From Halodesulfovibrio sp. MK-HDV (GTDB taxonomy: Bacteria > Desulfobacterota > Desulfovibrionia > Desulfovibrionales > Desulfovibrionaceae), in NCBI RefSeq assembly GCF_009914765.1, contig NZ_WYDS01000015.1:62001-126000 (forward strand): a stretch of DNA of 64,000 bases. The letters are read 5' to 3'. This document shows, one piece after another, positions 26,158 through 34,880 of the stretch. The position numbers and the translations under genes were made by a program. A model generated the notes under the pieces. The model had not been told where the DNA came from. It did not search any database and was given only the letters and a program-made list of their open reading frames with translations. Position 1 is the stretch's first letter. Every line of letters starts with the position of its first letter.

Positions 26158-28038
26158 TTAAATTTTGCCAAGCTTTTTCAAGTGGACTTCCAGACAGGAA
26201 ATTGCTGCCGGGGTAACACCTGAAATACGTGATGCCTGACCTAAGTTAAGCGGCTGCACGGCTGCAAGTTTTTCCTCAACCTCACGGGTGAGTCCTGCAA
26301 CCTCGGTGTAGTCGAGATCCTGAGGAAGAGGAACATTCTCCATGCGGCTAAATCGCAGCACAAGTTCGTTTTGGCGTTTCAGGTAGCCTGCGTACTTAAC
26401 AACAACCTGTGCTTCTTTTTTTGCGTCTTCAGGGAAGTCTACAATTTCAGCCCAGAATGGCTTTAAGTCATCAATCGTCAGTGCCGGACGACGCAGTACT
26501 TCCGCAAGAGTAAGGCTTTTAACAGGGTGCGCTTCACCGAGCTCGTCAAAAATGGCGCGAACTCCAGCATCAGGTTTGATGCGGCGTTTGTCCAGCTCTT
26601 CCAGCATGGTGGAAAGTGCAGCGCGTTTTGCGTCGAACATTACCCACTGCTCATCTTTTACCAGACCAATCTTGCGTCCGATATCAGTAAGGCGCATGTC
26701 GGCGTTGCTTTCTCTTAGCAGCAAACGATGTTCTGCACGGGAAGTGAACATGCGGTATGGCTCTTTTGTGCCCTTGGTAACAAGGTCATCGATGAGAACG
26801 CCGATGTATGCCTGATCGCGTCCCAGAATAAATGGATCGCGTCCGGTAAGTGAGGTGAATGCGTTAAGCGCAGCCCACAGACCCTGTGCGGCAGCTTCTT
26901 CGTAACCGGAAGTGCCGTTGACCTGACCTGCAAGGTACAGACCCGGCAAAACTTTGGTTTCCAAAGTAGGGCGCAGCTGAGTCGGGTTCGCGTAATCATA
27001 TTCAATAGCGTAGCCCGGACGAATGATCTGAGCATTTTCCAAACCTGGAATGGTCTTCAGCATTGCCTTCTGAATATCCAGAGGCAGGCTTGTGGAAATA
27101 CCGTTAGGGTAGCACTCAGGACTGTTCAGTCCTTCAGGCTCTACAAAAATTTGGTGTCTGATTTTATCAGGGAAGCGCGCAATCTTATCTTCAATAGAAG
27201 GGCAGTAGCGTGCGCCGGTTCCGTCAATTACGCCCGTAAACAGCGGGGAACGGTCGAAACCAGTTTTGATAATTTCATGTGTCTCTTCGTTTGTCCAAGT
27301 CTGGTAACAAGGCAGCTGCGGAAGAGGGATTTCTTTTGTACGGAAGCTGAACGGAGGTGGCGGGTTGTCACCTGGCTGCTCATCCATCACGGAGAAATCG
27401 ATACTATCTTTAAGGATACGTGGAACAGTACCAGTCTTTAAACGACCAAGCTCCATACCTATGCTTTTTAGGGATTCAGACAAGCCGCTGCTAGCCGGAT
27501 CGCCAAGGCGTCCGCCGGAGAAGTTATTCATGCCGACATGGATAAGGCCGCGCATAAACGTGCCGGTGGTGATGATAACAGTTTTAGCCGTAAATTCCTG
27601 ACCCAACTGTGTGAGAACACCAGTACAGCGTCCGTCTTCAGTCAGCAAAGAATGTGCAGTGTCCTGCCAGATCCACAAGTTATCCTGTGCGAAAACGTCA
27701 CGCTTAACAACACGCATATATTCGTCGCGGTCAATCTGTGCGCGGGTTGCGTGTACGGCAGGCCCTTTACTTGTGTTCAGTGTACGGAACTGGATACCGG
27801 ACTGGTCTGCCCAGACCCCCATCATGCCGCCAAGAGCATCGATCTCGCGAACCATGTGACCTTTAGCAAGGCCGCCAATGGCTGGGTTGCACGACAATGC
27901 GCCGATGTGATCCAAGTTGATCGTCAGCAATAACGTGGTCAAGCCAAGGTTGCTCGCCGCCATGGCGGCCTCGGCACCTGCGTGACCTGCGCCTACTACA
28001 ATGACATCAAAAATAGCTGGAGGGGGTGTTTTTATCAT
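26158..28038 (-). CDS. mnmG: tRNA uridine-5-carboxymethylaminomethyl modification enzyme MnmG
   Basis: FAD-dependent enzyme that, with MnmE, modifies the wobble uridine of several tRNAs. The 626 residues give normal length. The FAD-binding GAGHAG motif is at about 16-21 ([12 protein letters not shown]). The GidA signatures [22 protein letters not shown] and [17 protein letters not shown] are both intact. The C-terminal helical MnmE/tRNA-binding region (about 550-626) is present. mnmE is not next to it in this window. The upstream region contains a perfect 15-base inverted repeat belonging to the dispersed repeat family. Confidence 0.97.
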   Translation of the reverse strand: MIKTPPPAIFDVIVVGAGHAGAEAAMAASNLGLTTLLLTINLDHIGALSCNPAIGGLAKGHMVREIDALGGMMGVWADQSGIQFRTLNTSKGPAVHATRAQIDRDEYMRVVKRDVFAQDNLWIWQDTAHSLLTEDGRCTGVLTQLGQEFTAKTVIITTGTFMRGLIHVGMNNFSGGRLGDPASSGLSESLKSIGMELGRLKTGTVPRILKDSIDFSVMDEQPGDNPPPPFSFRTKEIPLPQLPCYQTWTNEETHEIIKTGFDRSPLFTGVIDGTGARYCPSIEDKIARFPDKIRHQIFVEPEGLNSPECYPNGISTSLPLDIQKAMLKTIPGLENAQIIRPGYAIEYDYANPTQLRPTLETKVLPGLYLAGQVNGTSGYEEAAAQGLWAALNAFTSLTGRDPFILGRDQAYIGVLIDDLVTKGTKEPYRMFTSRAEHRLLLRESNADMRLTDIGRKIGLVKDEQWVMFDAKRAALSTMLEELDKRRIKPDAGVRAIFDELGEAHPVKSLTLAEVLRRPALTIDDLKPFWAEIVDFPEDAKKEAQVVVKYAGYLKRQNELVLRFSRMENVPLPQDLDYTEVAGLTREVEEKLAAVQPLNLGQASRISGVTPAAISCLEVHLKKLGKI

Positions 28039-28096
28039 AATTTCTTTCTTCGTTATTTATCTACGTTTGCCTCTGACAGGGCTGTAATTTAGAACT

Positions 28097-28177
28097 GTGT
28101 CTCCGACGGCGCTTGTCAGCGGGACTTTAAGAACCTTGTTGAAACAAGGTTCTTAAAAATCTCCAAAAACTTCTATT
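28097..28177 (-). repeat. Dispersed structured repeat, copy A
   Basis: A short copy in minus orientation (gtgtctccgacgg at its outer end, ctccaaaaacttc at the other). Its centre is a perfect 15-base inverted repeat, TTTAAGAACCTTGTT (28126-28140) and its complement (28143-28157). It lacks the GGGGTCTGGGG block seen in the other copies. Confidence 0.75.
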
Positions 28178-28205
28178 AGCGAGGCGCATCTGTTGTTTAC
28201 TATGC

Positions 28206-28380
28206 TGGAGAGCTTGATAAGAGCTACCAGTCATGGACATTCGGCTTGTTGTCACCAAGGTAGTGGTGCGTAAGCCGCGAGGTGTCATTAAAAACAGGTG
28301 TGTCTCGCAGTTAAAAGTCTTTGGAAAGGGGTCTGGGGAAGAACCTTTCTACAGAAAGGTTTTCCCCAGCCGCCGGAGGC
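28206..28380 (+). repeat. Dispersed structured repeat, copy B
   Basis: A long copy. Its left module (ggagagcttgataag... caaggtagtggtgcgtaagccgcgagg) matches the reverse complement of 32042-32217. The right core (28311-28380) has a 17-base-pair stem with a single bulge: CTGGGGAA-G-AACCTTTCT (28333 onward) pairing to AGAAAGGTTTTCCCCAG (ending 28369), followed by CCGCCGGAGGC. Confidence 0.8.
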
Positions 28381-28425
28381 AAATCTTAAACGTCACAGAT
28401 CTGCCAGAGGCAATATAAAACTTAC

Positions 28426-29655
28426 TTATTTGGTTGTATCAAACAGCATGGTGGCGATAACTTTGGCATCACCGATGTTGCAAGAGATACGGCTTTTTTC
28501 GTTCGGCACGTGCGCGTTAGGAATGAGCTTGCTCCAGCAAGCTACTGGGAGCCCTTCGTCGCGCAGATGCGCCGCCACAGTACCGCCGCCAACACCTTTT
28601 GGTTGCGGAGTGACATTGTAGACTTTCTTGATTGCGCGGTCGAGCATAGTTACGACTTCACTATCAACAGGAGTCTGCGCTGTGGACTGGTTTGCCTGAT
28701 CTTCGTCGTAGCGAATTTTTACGCCGTATTCAGCTACAACTTCGTCACCAAGTTTTTTCATTTCACTGCGGATTTCGTTGAGCTCGTACCCCGGGAGGAT
28801 GCGGCAATCAACGTAGAAGACATCGAGACCCGGAACAGTATTGATGTTCGGTACGTTTGCTTCTTTTTTGGTCGGTGTGAAGGTGGAAATTGGTGGATCA
28901 AAGAGGTTGTCTACGCGATCGAAGATTCCGTGCAGTTTTTTAACTTTGAGAATGAAAGCGGAAGCAGCTTCGAGGGAGTTGATGCCGTCGGACGGTGTAG
29001 AACCGTGGCACTGCTTACCGATTACAGAAATTTTTTGCCAGAGGATGGACTTTTCAGCAACTTCGATCATTGTTCCTTCAGCATCACCGATGTCTGGAAC
29101 GAGGATGAGGTCGTCTTTTTTGAAGAGTTCAGGGTTCTCTTTTACAACGTATTCGAGACCGAACTTGCTGCCGGTTTCTTCATCAGCAGTAAGGATGAGC
29201 CCGAGGGTGTATTCTGGGGTAATGTTTTTGTCTACAAGACCTTTTGCAACGAGAAGGCCGGAAACGATAGCCTGCTGGTTATCTTCTACGCCGCGACCGT
29301 AAATGTAGTCACCGTCTACGCGCAGAGTCCAAGGATCGCTTTCCCATAGGTCATGGTCGCCGGTCGGTACAACGTCTGTGTGGCCGATGATCCAGAGAGT
29401 TTTTTCAGATTTACCCGGAATGCGAGCGATAAGAGTAGGGCGGTAGCCGCAATTAACGCGGGAATCCGGAGCGCGCATTTCTTCGACATCTGTAATGTTG
29501 TTTTCTTTAAGCCAGCTGAGCAGGTAATCTGCTTTGTCTTTTTCGCCCTGTCCGCCACTGGTTGGGCAAAGTGCAGGACGTGCGGTCATCTCTTTTTGCA
29601 ATTCAATTACGAGATCATGCTGGTCATCAAGAAATTCAAGAATTTGTTCGCTCAT
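28426..29655 (-). CDS. M20-family metallopeptidase / metallo-hydrolase
   Basis: Zinc-dependent amidohydrolase of the ArgE/DapE/CPG2 clan, 409 residues. Metal and catalytic motifs are intact: GHTDVVPTGD (H92, D94), YGRGVEDNQQA (metal-bridging Asp), DEETGSK (catalytic and ligand Glu) and, near the end, a PNAHVPNE histidine. A dimerisation lid domain lies at about 205-310. Similar proteins are annotated as succinyl-diaminopimelate desuccinylase-like or dipeptidases, but the substrate cannot be read from sequence. GGAG precedes ATG 29655 by seven bases. It stands alone, and its 3' end abuts a dispersed repeat. Confidence 0.88.
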   Translation of the reverse strand: MSEQILEFLDDQHDLVIELQKEMTARPALCPTSGGQGEKDKADYLLSWLKENNITDVEEMRAPDSRVNCGYRPTLIARIPGKSEKTLWIIGHTDVVPTGDHDLWESDPWTLRVDGDYIYGRGVEDNQQAIVSGLLVAKGLVDKNITPEYTLGLILTADEETGSKFGLEYVVKENPELFKKDDLILVPDIGDAEGTMIEVAEKSILWQKISVIGKQCHGSTPSDGINSLEAASAFILKVKKLHGIFDRVDNLFDPPISTFTPTKKEANVPNINTVPGLDVFYVDCRILPGYELNEIRSEMKKLGDEVVAEYGVKIRYDEDQANQSTAQTPVDSEVVTMLDRAIKKVYNVTPQPKGVGGGTVAAHLRDEGLPVACWSKLIPNAHVPNEKSRISCNIGDAKVIATMLFDTTK

Positions 29656-29902
29656 GGGAGTTCTCCGTCAGGGATCGGGGTGTTTAATTTAGCAATATGC
29701 CTGACAATACAATGTTCAGGAAGAGAGGACTGAGCACAATGTAGTATGTTGTCATCAGGTTTTGAATGTGATGACTGAGGGGAGGCGAAGCGTGAAAAAA
29801 TTCAGCTCGGAGTGTAGCAGGCTACATAGGAGTTGGAATTTTTAGAAGCAACGCATCAATGGAGACTTACCTGCGCTGAATTCTTTCTTCCTGAAAAAGA
29901 AA

Positions 29903-29932
29903 AAGGGAAGGTTGTAATCCAACCTTCCCCCT
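29903..29932 (-). terminator. Terminator of the PxxKW gene
   Basis: The hairpin GGGAAGGTTG-TAAT-CCAACCTTCCC (written on the plus strand) has an A-run on the left that gives T-rich RNA on the minus strand. It lies 22 bases past the gene's stop. Confidence 0.8.
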
Positions 29933-29953
29933 CTCTAACCAAAATATAGCAGC

Positions 29954-30238
29954 TTAACGACCGCGAGCGGCACGTTTGGAAGCCTTAAGTGGGTTGATTT
30001 TAACTTTACCAGCTTTATCAACAGTAGCTTTGATGTGGGTAGCAAAGTTACAAGCGCCAAGAGCCCATTTGGTAGTTGGGGTTGGGTAGCTTGTACAGTA
30101 TGTCTGGCCTTCGAATTCACCAGTACGATCGCAGCCCTGACACTGTTCGACCACTGGCTGGCAAGTAAACCCGTTAAAGAGCATGCCTTCTTCAGTCATT
30201 TTAGCATCGGCGAAGCTTACAGTAGCTTTAGCACTCAT
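29954..30238 (-). CDS. PxxKW-family cysteine-rich protein
   Basis: A 94-residue protein with the defining PTTKW motif (54-58) and five cysteines (26, 33, 36, 48, 63), including a CQGC pair. This small family is known mainly from Desulfovibrio-type bacteria and has no assigned function. The cysteines suggest metal or Fe-S binding (inference). The C-terminus is basic (KASKRAARGR). The ribosome site GAGGA lies close before ATG 30238. The gene is monocistronic with its own promoter and terminator, and strong signals at both ends suggest high expression. Confidence 0.88.
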   Translation of the reverse strand: MSAKATVSFADAKMTEEGMLFNGFTCQPVVEQCQGCDRTGEFEGQTYCTSYPTPTTKWALGACNFATHIKATVDKAGKVKINPLKASKRAARGR

Positions 30239-30299
30239 ATTAATTTCCTCCTGAGGTCGCGCGGGCTACGCGCGCATATTATCTTTGAAGCGATGTCCA

Positions 30300-30325
30300 A
30301 TTATATTTTTTTGACGAAAAGTCAA
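30300..30325 (-). promoter_or_regulatory. Promoter and dyad of the PxxKW gene
   Basis: The minus strand has a perfect -10 TATAAT (30300-30305). Upstream of it is TTGACTTTTCGTCAA (30311-30325), whose TTGAC arms form an inverted repeat. A TTGACT -35 would be only 14 bases away, so the dyad may instead be an activator or repressor site. A GC-rich hairpin (about 30254-30276) lies in the leader. Confidence 0.45.
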
Positions 30326-30582
30326 CTAAAAACATATGGTCAGTGTATTTTGACAAGGTCATAAGGAGTTACCCTTATAACTTATTACTAAGCTTTTTGT
30401 TGCCCAGATTGAAACGACTTTGCGCAGTGTGCGGCGCGAGAAAAAAAACTCATTTAACGGACAGTAGTCGTTCTCGAGGTCACCTAAAAGTACGGATACC
30501 GAGACCAACTTCATGCTTAGTTATCTGTAAAATTTTGCATTTTTCGAAGTTACGCTACAATGCGCGGATTTGTTTCACTCTG
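30326..30582. other. Intergenic region between PxxKW gene and mtaD
   Basis: About 260 bases beyond the PxxKW promoter with no coding pattern or identifiable motif. The terminator of mtaD was not recognised here. Confidence 0.35.
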
Positions 30583-31908
30583 CTAGCTGCGTTTCTGTAT
30601 CTTCTTTTGTACCCATTTAGCAACATCTTTCGCAGCATCAATCAGGGCAGGGTAGTCAATTTTTAAATATTTGCCGTCTCGATACAGTACTTCACCCGCC
30701 ACCATGGACATGTGAACCTCTGCTCCAGTCGTTGAATAAACGAGCTGTGACACAGGGTTATGCATCGGCAGCAGATTAGGCTGTGTGAGATCAATTGCAA
30801 TGATATCCGCTTGGTTACCTACAGCAAGAGAGCCAATGTCGCTCTGTCCCATGGTGCGTGCACCGTTGCATGTCGCCATATCGAGCACAGTCTGAGCACT
30901 TGCCGCAGTCGGATCAAGAAGCTGGACTTTATGCAAAAATGCGCAAGATGCCATTTCGGTAAACATGTTCAGCGCGTTGTTTGAAGCAGCGCCGTCAGTT
31001 CCCAAAGTTACATTCACGCCTTTAGCGAGCATTTTTTCAACTGGCGCCATGCCTGAAGCAAGCTTCATGTTGCTTTCAGGGTTATGCGCAACATTAGTGC
31101 CTGTCTCAGCAAGCAAAGAAATTTCGTCGTCTGTAACATCAACTGCATGGGCGACCGTGGTGCGTCCACTCAGCAAACCTAAGCTGTGAGCATACTCAAC
31201 AGGGCGTTTGCCAAAGCTTTCAACGCATGCCTTAGTCTCGGCAGGTGTTTCCGCTAAGTGGATATGGATAGGGATGTCCAGCTCTTCAGCAACTTCGCGG
31301 CAGGTCGTCAGAATTTCGGGAGTGGTTGTGTATACCGCATGTGGCATCACAGCCTGACGGATGCGTGGGTGTTTGTTCCATTTTGCTTCCAACTCACGAA
31401 CAAGCTTTATGCCTGCATCAAAGTCTGGATATGCCGGAGACGGGAACATGAACAGTCCCTCGCCGCCTAAAACGCGTAATCCAGATTGATCTACAGCTTT
31501 ATATGTTGCATCTTCAATCAGATACATATCACAGAAGGATGTGGTGCCGTAACGAGTCATCTCCGCGCATGCCAGCAAAGCGCCAAGCTCGACCTTTTCT
31601 GCAGTCAAATTCTGTTCTACAGGGAAGATATGGTTGTTGAGCCAATCCATAAGCGGCAGGTCGTCAGCAGCGCCTCGAAGCAGTGTCATAGCGGCATGAG
31701 TGTGGCTGTTAATAAGCCCCGGCATAAGCAGGGAGTTGCCAAGCTCCATAACATTTTCTGAAGTGTACTGTGAACGCACGGCAGCTGCCGTGTCTATGCA
31801 CATAATGTTGCCTTCAGAAATAGCTACGCCACCGTTATATATGATGGAACGTGACTCGTCCTGAGTGACGATGATCTCTGCAAATAGTAAAGTGTCACAT
31901 GACTGCAT
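30583..31908 (-). CDS. mtaD: 5-methylthioadenosine/S-adenosylhomocysteine deaminase
   Basis: Amidohydrolase that deaminates MTA or SAH in the SAM salvage route, 441 residues. Metal ligands are visible: H69-x-H71 in NSHTHAAMTLLRG, IHIHLAET (His and Glu), VAHAVDVTD and LGTDGAASNN. The MtaD pattern FCDMYL and the EMASCAFLHK stretch support this call over related guanine or cytosine deaminases. The open frame runs to 32103, but the extra N-terminus is translated dispersed repeat; AGGAG seven bases before ATG 31908 fixes the start. It is divergent from the alpha/beta hydrolase, with two repeat copies in between. Confidence 0.88.
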   Translation of the reverse strand: MQSCDTLLFAEIIVTQDESRSIIYNGGVAISEGNIMCIDTAAAVRSQYTSENVMELGNSLLMPGLINSHTHAAMTLLRGAADDLPLMDWLNNHIFPVEQNLTAEKVELGALLACAEMTRYGTTSFCDMYLIEDATYKAVDQSGLRVLGGEGLFMFPSPAYPDFDAGIKLVRELEAKWNKHPRIRQAVMPHAVYTTTPEILTTCREVAEELDIPIHIHLAETPAETKACVESFGKRPVEYAHSLGLLSGRTTVAHAVDVTDDEISLLAETGTNVAHNPESNMKLASGMAPVEKMLAKGVNVTLGTDGAASNNALNMFTEMASCAFLHKVQLLDPTAASAQTVLDMATCNGARTMGQSDIGSLAVGNQADIIAIDLTQPNLLPMHNPVSQLVYSTTGAEVHMSMVAGEVLYRDGKYLKIDYPALIDAAKDVAKWVQKKIQKRS

Positions 31909-32041
31909 TCGAAAACTCCTCATTATCATCCTACGTTGTGAGTGCGACACTGTAGTGTATTGTTGGAGCTTAAACAACCCGTGGAGTGCGCAGTGATTTA
32001 TTGGAGATGCCCTCGACGAGCCTTCGGCGACCCTGCGGGGG

Positions 32042-32217
32042 GTGTCTCCGACGGCTGGGTGAAACCTTGTTGAAACAAGGTTCTCCCCCAGACCCCCTTC
32101 CAAAAACTTTTATTTGTGAGGTCTACTACCCTGTGTGATTGCCTCGCGGCTTATGCGCCACTACCTTGCTGAAAATAGACTGATTATCCATGATTTGTAG
32201 CTTTGATTAAGCTCTCC
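32042..32217 (-). repeat. Dispersed structured repeat, copy D
   Basis: A full-length copy in minus orientation. Read on the minus strand it runs ggagagcttaatc... caaggtagtggcgcataagccgcgagg..., AAAAGTTTTTGGAAGGGGG, TCTGGGGGAGAACCTTGTT-loop-AACAAGGTTTCACCCAG, CCGTCGGAGACAC. It extends into a CGAAGGCTCGTCGA tail shared with copy C. Confidence 0.82.
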
Positions 32218-32310
32218 AACGTATTAAACAGTAAGTGTACCTCGTTAATAAAAGTCTTTGGAGAGTCCAGAGAAGCCTTTCTCCAGAAAGGTTCTTTGGC
32301 CGCCGGAGGC
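32218..32310 (+). repeat. Dispersed structured repeat, copy F
   Basis: A diverged copy in plus orientation immediately after copy D, so the two form a head-to-head pair. Recognisable parts are tcgttaataaaagtctttgg, a GCCTTTCT-CC-AGAAAGGTT stem and GGCCGCCGGAGGC. The G-run block is degenerate. Confidence 0.7.
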
Positions 32311-32344
32311 AAACAAAAAAAACAAATAAGTATAAGGACAAAAT

Positions 32345-33100
32345 ATGAAAGTAGGCTGCTTGCTTATCCACGGCTGGACAGGGAGTCCCTTTGAGATGGA
32401 GCCACTGGTCGCGCCGTTGGAATCGGAGGGGTATGTTGTTCGTAATATAATGTTACCTGGTCACGGAACGACGTTTGAAGATTTTCAAACGACGGGCTGG
32501 GGTGATTGGGAATGGGCAGCACATAAAGAGTATGAGGCACTGGCGGCGCAAGTAGATGTAGTTTTCGTAATAGGTCTTTCCATGGGCGGCACGCTTGCGT
32601 TACACTTGGCGTCTAAATATCCGGTCGCAGGGGTGGTCTCGTTGGCGGCACCACTGTTTTTGTATTCGCTCTTTCCGTGGCAGATGAAAGATTGGCGTAT
32701 GCCTTTTACGCCTATAATTAAGCACATTAAGCCAGTTTTTCCTTTGAAGAGGCGCGACGCTGAGCACTTACGAATAGCCCCGTGGGTAGGATATGACGAA
32801 TTTGTAAGTATGCAGCAATTACATGAGCTTATGAAAGGGGTAAAGAAAGTGCGCGGTGAGGTGGATGCTATCAGTGCCCCAGTTTTAGCGATTCAAGCCC
32901 CTACAGACAAGAGTGTCCCTCTCGAAAATATTTTTTTAATCGCAAAAAAAGTCGCTTCGAAGGAAATTACGGTCAAATTATTGCGCATTGAGGAAAAAGT
33001 TACAGGACATCACGTGATTACGACCCATGTGGAGACCTCTGCGAGGGTGATCGAATTAGTGCAAGGATTCGTGAAAAGGGGTATTTATACAAAATTGTAA
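32345..33100 (+). CDS. Alpha/beta hydrolase (carboxylesterase/monoacylglycerol lipase-like)
   Basis: Serine hydrolase of 251 residues related to Est30-type carboxylesterases. The nucleophile elbow is GLSMGG (77-82, Ser79). The oxyanion HGWTG lies at 9-13. An acid in APTDKSVP and a histidine in GHHVITTH near the C-terminus complete the triad. There is no signal peptide, so it is cytoplasmic. AAGGAC five bases before ATG 32345 supports the start. Its last codons form one arm of a 16-base inverted repeat. It is transcribed away from mtaD; the natural substrate is unknown. Confidence 0.88.
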   Translation: MKVGCLLIHGWTGSPFEMEPLVAPLESEGYVVRNIMLPGHGTTFEDFQTTGWGDWEWAAHKEYEALAAQVDVVFVIGLSMGGTLALHLASKYPVAGVVSLAAPLFLYSLFPWQMKDWRMPFTPIIKHIKPVFPLKRRDAEHLRIAPWVGYDEFVSMQQLHELMKGVKKVRGEVDAISAPVLAIQAPTDKSVPLENIFLIAKKVASKEITVKLLRIEEKVTGHHVITTHVETSARVIELVQGFVKRGIYTKL

Positions 33101-33140
33101 AAACAGAGTGTATTTAAAATAATAACAATTTTGTATAAAT
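33083..33140. repeat. Perfect 16-base inverted repeat
   Basis: ATTTATACAAAATTGT (33083-33098) and its exact complement (33125-33140) are separated by 26 bases. The left arm covers the last codons of the alpha/beta hydrolase. It is AT-rich with no T-run, so it is not a standard terminator. It may stabilise the 3' end of the mRNA or bind a protein. Confidence 0.7.
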
Positions 33141-33178
33141 GCTAAATAACTACTCGTATTTGTTCAACTAAATATGTA

Positions 33179-33279
33179 TTTTTAGAAGAATCTAAAAACT
33201 AAATATTACAATCTTGACAAATTTGACCATTTTTCGGTAAATATAATCCATGGCAGTTGCCAGCTAGTGGTAACTGACC
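33179..33279 (+). promoter_or_regulatory. Regulatory region of the glutamate synthase operon
   Basis: It contains a dyad TTTTTAGA-agaa-TCTAAAAA (33179-33198), TTGACA (33214-33219), a perfect TATAAT (33242-33247) and then a long imperfect dyad GGCAGTTGCCA...TGGTAACTGACC (33252-33279). TTGACA and TATAAT are 22 bases apart, too far for a plain sigma-70 promoter. An activated promoter or a different -35 is likely. The dyad just after -10 looks like a repressor operator. Confidence 0.45.
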
Positions 33280-33351
33280 GGTTTCAGATTTAGCTCAGAA
33301 AAAAATGCGTATGACGCGCGCGGGCGCTTTGTGTCACGAGGAGATATTACT

Positions 33352-34875
33352 TTGCTGTTTAAGCCTATCAGTCAGAATTTTAGCGACTTTGTTATCGTTC
33401 GTGAAAACGAACGCTGTATCAATTGCGAAGTTTGTGTGCGTCAGTGCTCGTATGAAGCCCATTACTGGGATGATGCTCGTCAGTGCGTGAGCCATGATCA
33501 TACTAAATGTGTAGGTTGTCACCGTTGTGAAGCATTCTGTCCTACCGGTTGTCTTACTATTAAGAAAAACCCGGCAGACTTCAGAGACAACGCTCTTTGG
33601 ACTCCTACATATATGAAGCACGTGTACAAGCAGGGCGATACCGGTGGTATTTTGCTTTCCGGCATGGGTTCACCATGTGATAAGCCAATCTACTGGGATA
33701 ATCTCCAGCTTGACGCAAGTCAGGTAACTAACCCGTCTATTGACCCGCTTCGCGAGCCAATGGAACTCACCACGTACCTTGGCTCTAAGCCAGACAAAGT
33801 GAGCTTTGAGGATACACCTGACGGACCGAAACTTACTACTAAGATCGGCCCACAGCTTAAGCTTAACTACCCGCTCATGTTCTCCGCTATGTCTTTTGGT
33901 TCAATTAACTTGAACCTGCATAAGGCGATGGCTATGGCTGCTACTGAGCTTGGTATTGCTTACAACACTGGTGAGGGTGGCTTGCACCCTGATTTGTACA
34001 AATACGGCGAAAATACCATTGTACAGGTAGCATCAGGTCGATTCGGTGTTCATAAAGATTACTTGAACGCAGGTAGTGCCGTAGAAATTAAAATTGGTCA
34101 GGGTGCTAAGCCGGGTATCGGCGGCCACCTGCCAGGTGAAAAGATCGACGAAGAGGTTTCCAAAACCCGTATGTGTCCGGTCGGCTCAGATGCTATTTCT
34201 CCTGCGCCTCACCATGATATTTATTCTATTGAAGATTTGCTTCAGCTTATCTACGCAATTAAAGAAGCAACAGAATATAAGGTTCCAGTTTCTGTAAAAA
34301 TTGCGGCTGTACATAATGCTCCGGCGATCGCTTCCGGTATTGTACGCGCAGGTGCAGATATTGTTGTTATTGACGGATTCAGAGGTGGTACAGGTGCTGC
34401 TCCTACCATGATCCGTGATAACGTAGGTATTCCGATGGAACTTGCTCTTGCTGCTGTAGACAACCGTCTGCGTGACGAAGGTATTCGTAACCACGCATCG
34501 TTGGTTGTTGCTGGTGGCGTACGTTGCTCTGCGGATGCTATTAAAGCAATCGCTCTGGGCGCGGATGCAGTATACATCGGTACCGCTGCCTTGGTTTCTG
34601 TTGGCTGTACTCTTTGCGGACGTTGCTACACTGGTAAATGCCCTTGGGGTATTGCTACCAACGAAGCGCGTCTTAAAAAACGTCAGAATCCAGAAGTTGC
34701 TGCTAAGCGTCTTGCGAACCTCATCCGCGCATGGGGACACGAGATTCAGGAAATGCTCGGCGGTATGGGACTCAACTCCATTGAAAGCTTGCGTGGTAAC
34801 CGCGATAAGCTGCGTGGTCTTGGTCTTAACGAAGTTGAGCTGGACATTCTCGGCGTTAAACACGCAGGACGGTAG
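33352..34875 (+). CDS. Glutamate synthase FMN/Fe-S subunit with N-terminal ferredoxin domain
   Basis: Central catalytic part of a split, archaeal-type glutamate synthase, 507 residues. An N-terminal double [4Fe-4S] ferredoxin domain (CINCEVCVRQC, CVGCHRCEAFC) precedes the FMN-binding synthase barrel. Barrel motifs include MFSAMSFGSIN, GEGG, GGHLPGEKI, the FMN site VIDGFRGGTGAAP and ADAVYIGTAAL. The cluster cysteines CTLCGRCYTGKCPWG follow. It would reduce 2-oxoglutarate plus ammonia to glutamate. A GTG at 33331 is in frame, but GAGGAG (33338-33343) sits eight bases before TTG 33352, which is preferred. It is the first gene of a tight five-gene operon supplying the missing domains. Confidence 0.9.
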   Translation: MLFKPISQNFSDFVIVRENERCINCEVCVRQCSYEAHYWDDARQCVSHDHTKCVGCHRCEAFCPTGCLTIKKNPADFRDNALWTPTYMKHVYKQGDTGGILLSGMGSPCDKPIYWDNLQLDASQVTNPSIDPLREPMELTTYLGSKPDKVSFEDTPDGPKLTTKIGPQLKLNYPLMFSAMSFGSINLNLHKAMAMAATELGIAYNTGEGGLHPDLYKYGENTIVQVASGRFGVHKDYLNAGSAVEIKIGQGAKPGIGGHLPGEKIDEEVSKTRMCPVGSDAISPAPHHDIYSIEDLLQLIYAIKEATEYKVPVSVKIAAVHNAPAIASGIVRAGADIVVIDGFRGGTGAAPTMIRDNVGIPMELALAAVDNRLRDEGIRNHASLVVAGGVRCSADAIKAIALGADAVYIGTAALVSVGCTLCGRCYTGKCPWGIATNEARLKKRQNPEVAAKRLANLIRAWGHEIQEMLGGMGLNSIESLRGNRDKLRGLGLNEVELDILGVKHAGR

Positions 34876-34880
34876 TAGAT

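Noticed and set aside
28510-29349. Long open frame (279 codons) on the plus strand opposite the M20 peptidase
   Set aside because: It is wholly antisense to a clear enzyme and has no family motif; a frame shadow.
31909-32103. N-terminal extension of mtaD by 65 codons
   Set aside because: The extension is translated dispersed repeat; a good ribosome site precedes ATG 31908.
33214-33247. Plain sigma-70 promoter TTGACA/TATAAT before the glutamate synthase operon
   Set aside because: The hexamers are 22 bases apart, outside the normal 16-18; kept only as part of a regulatory region.
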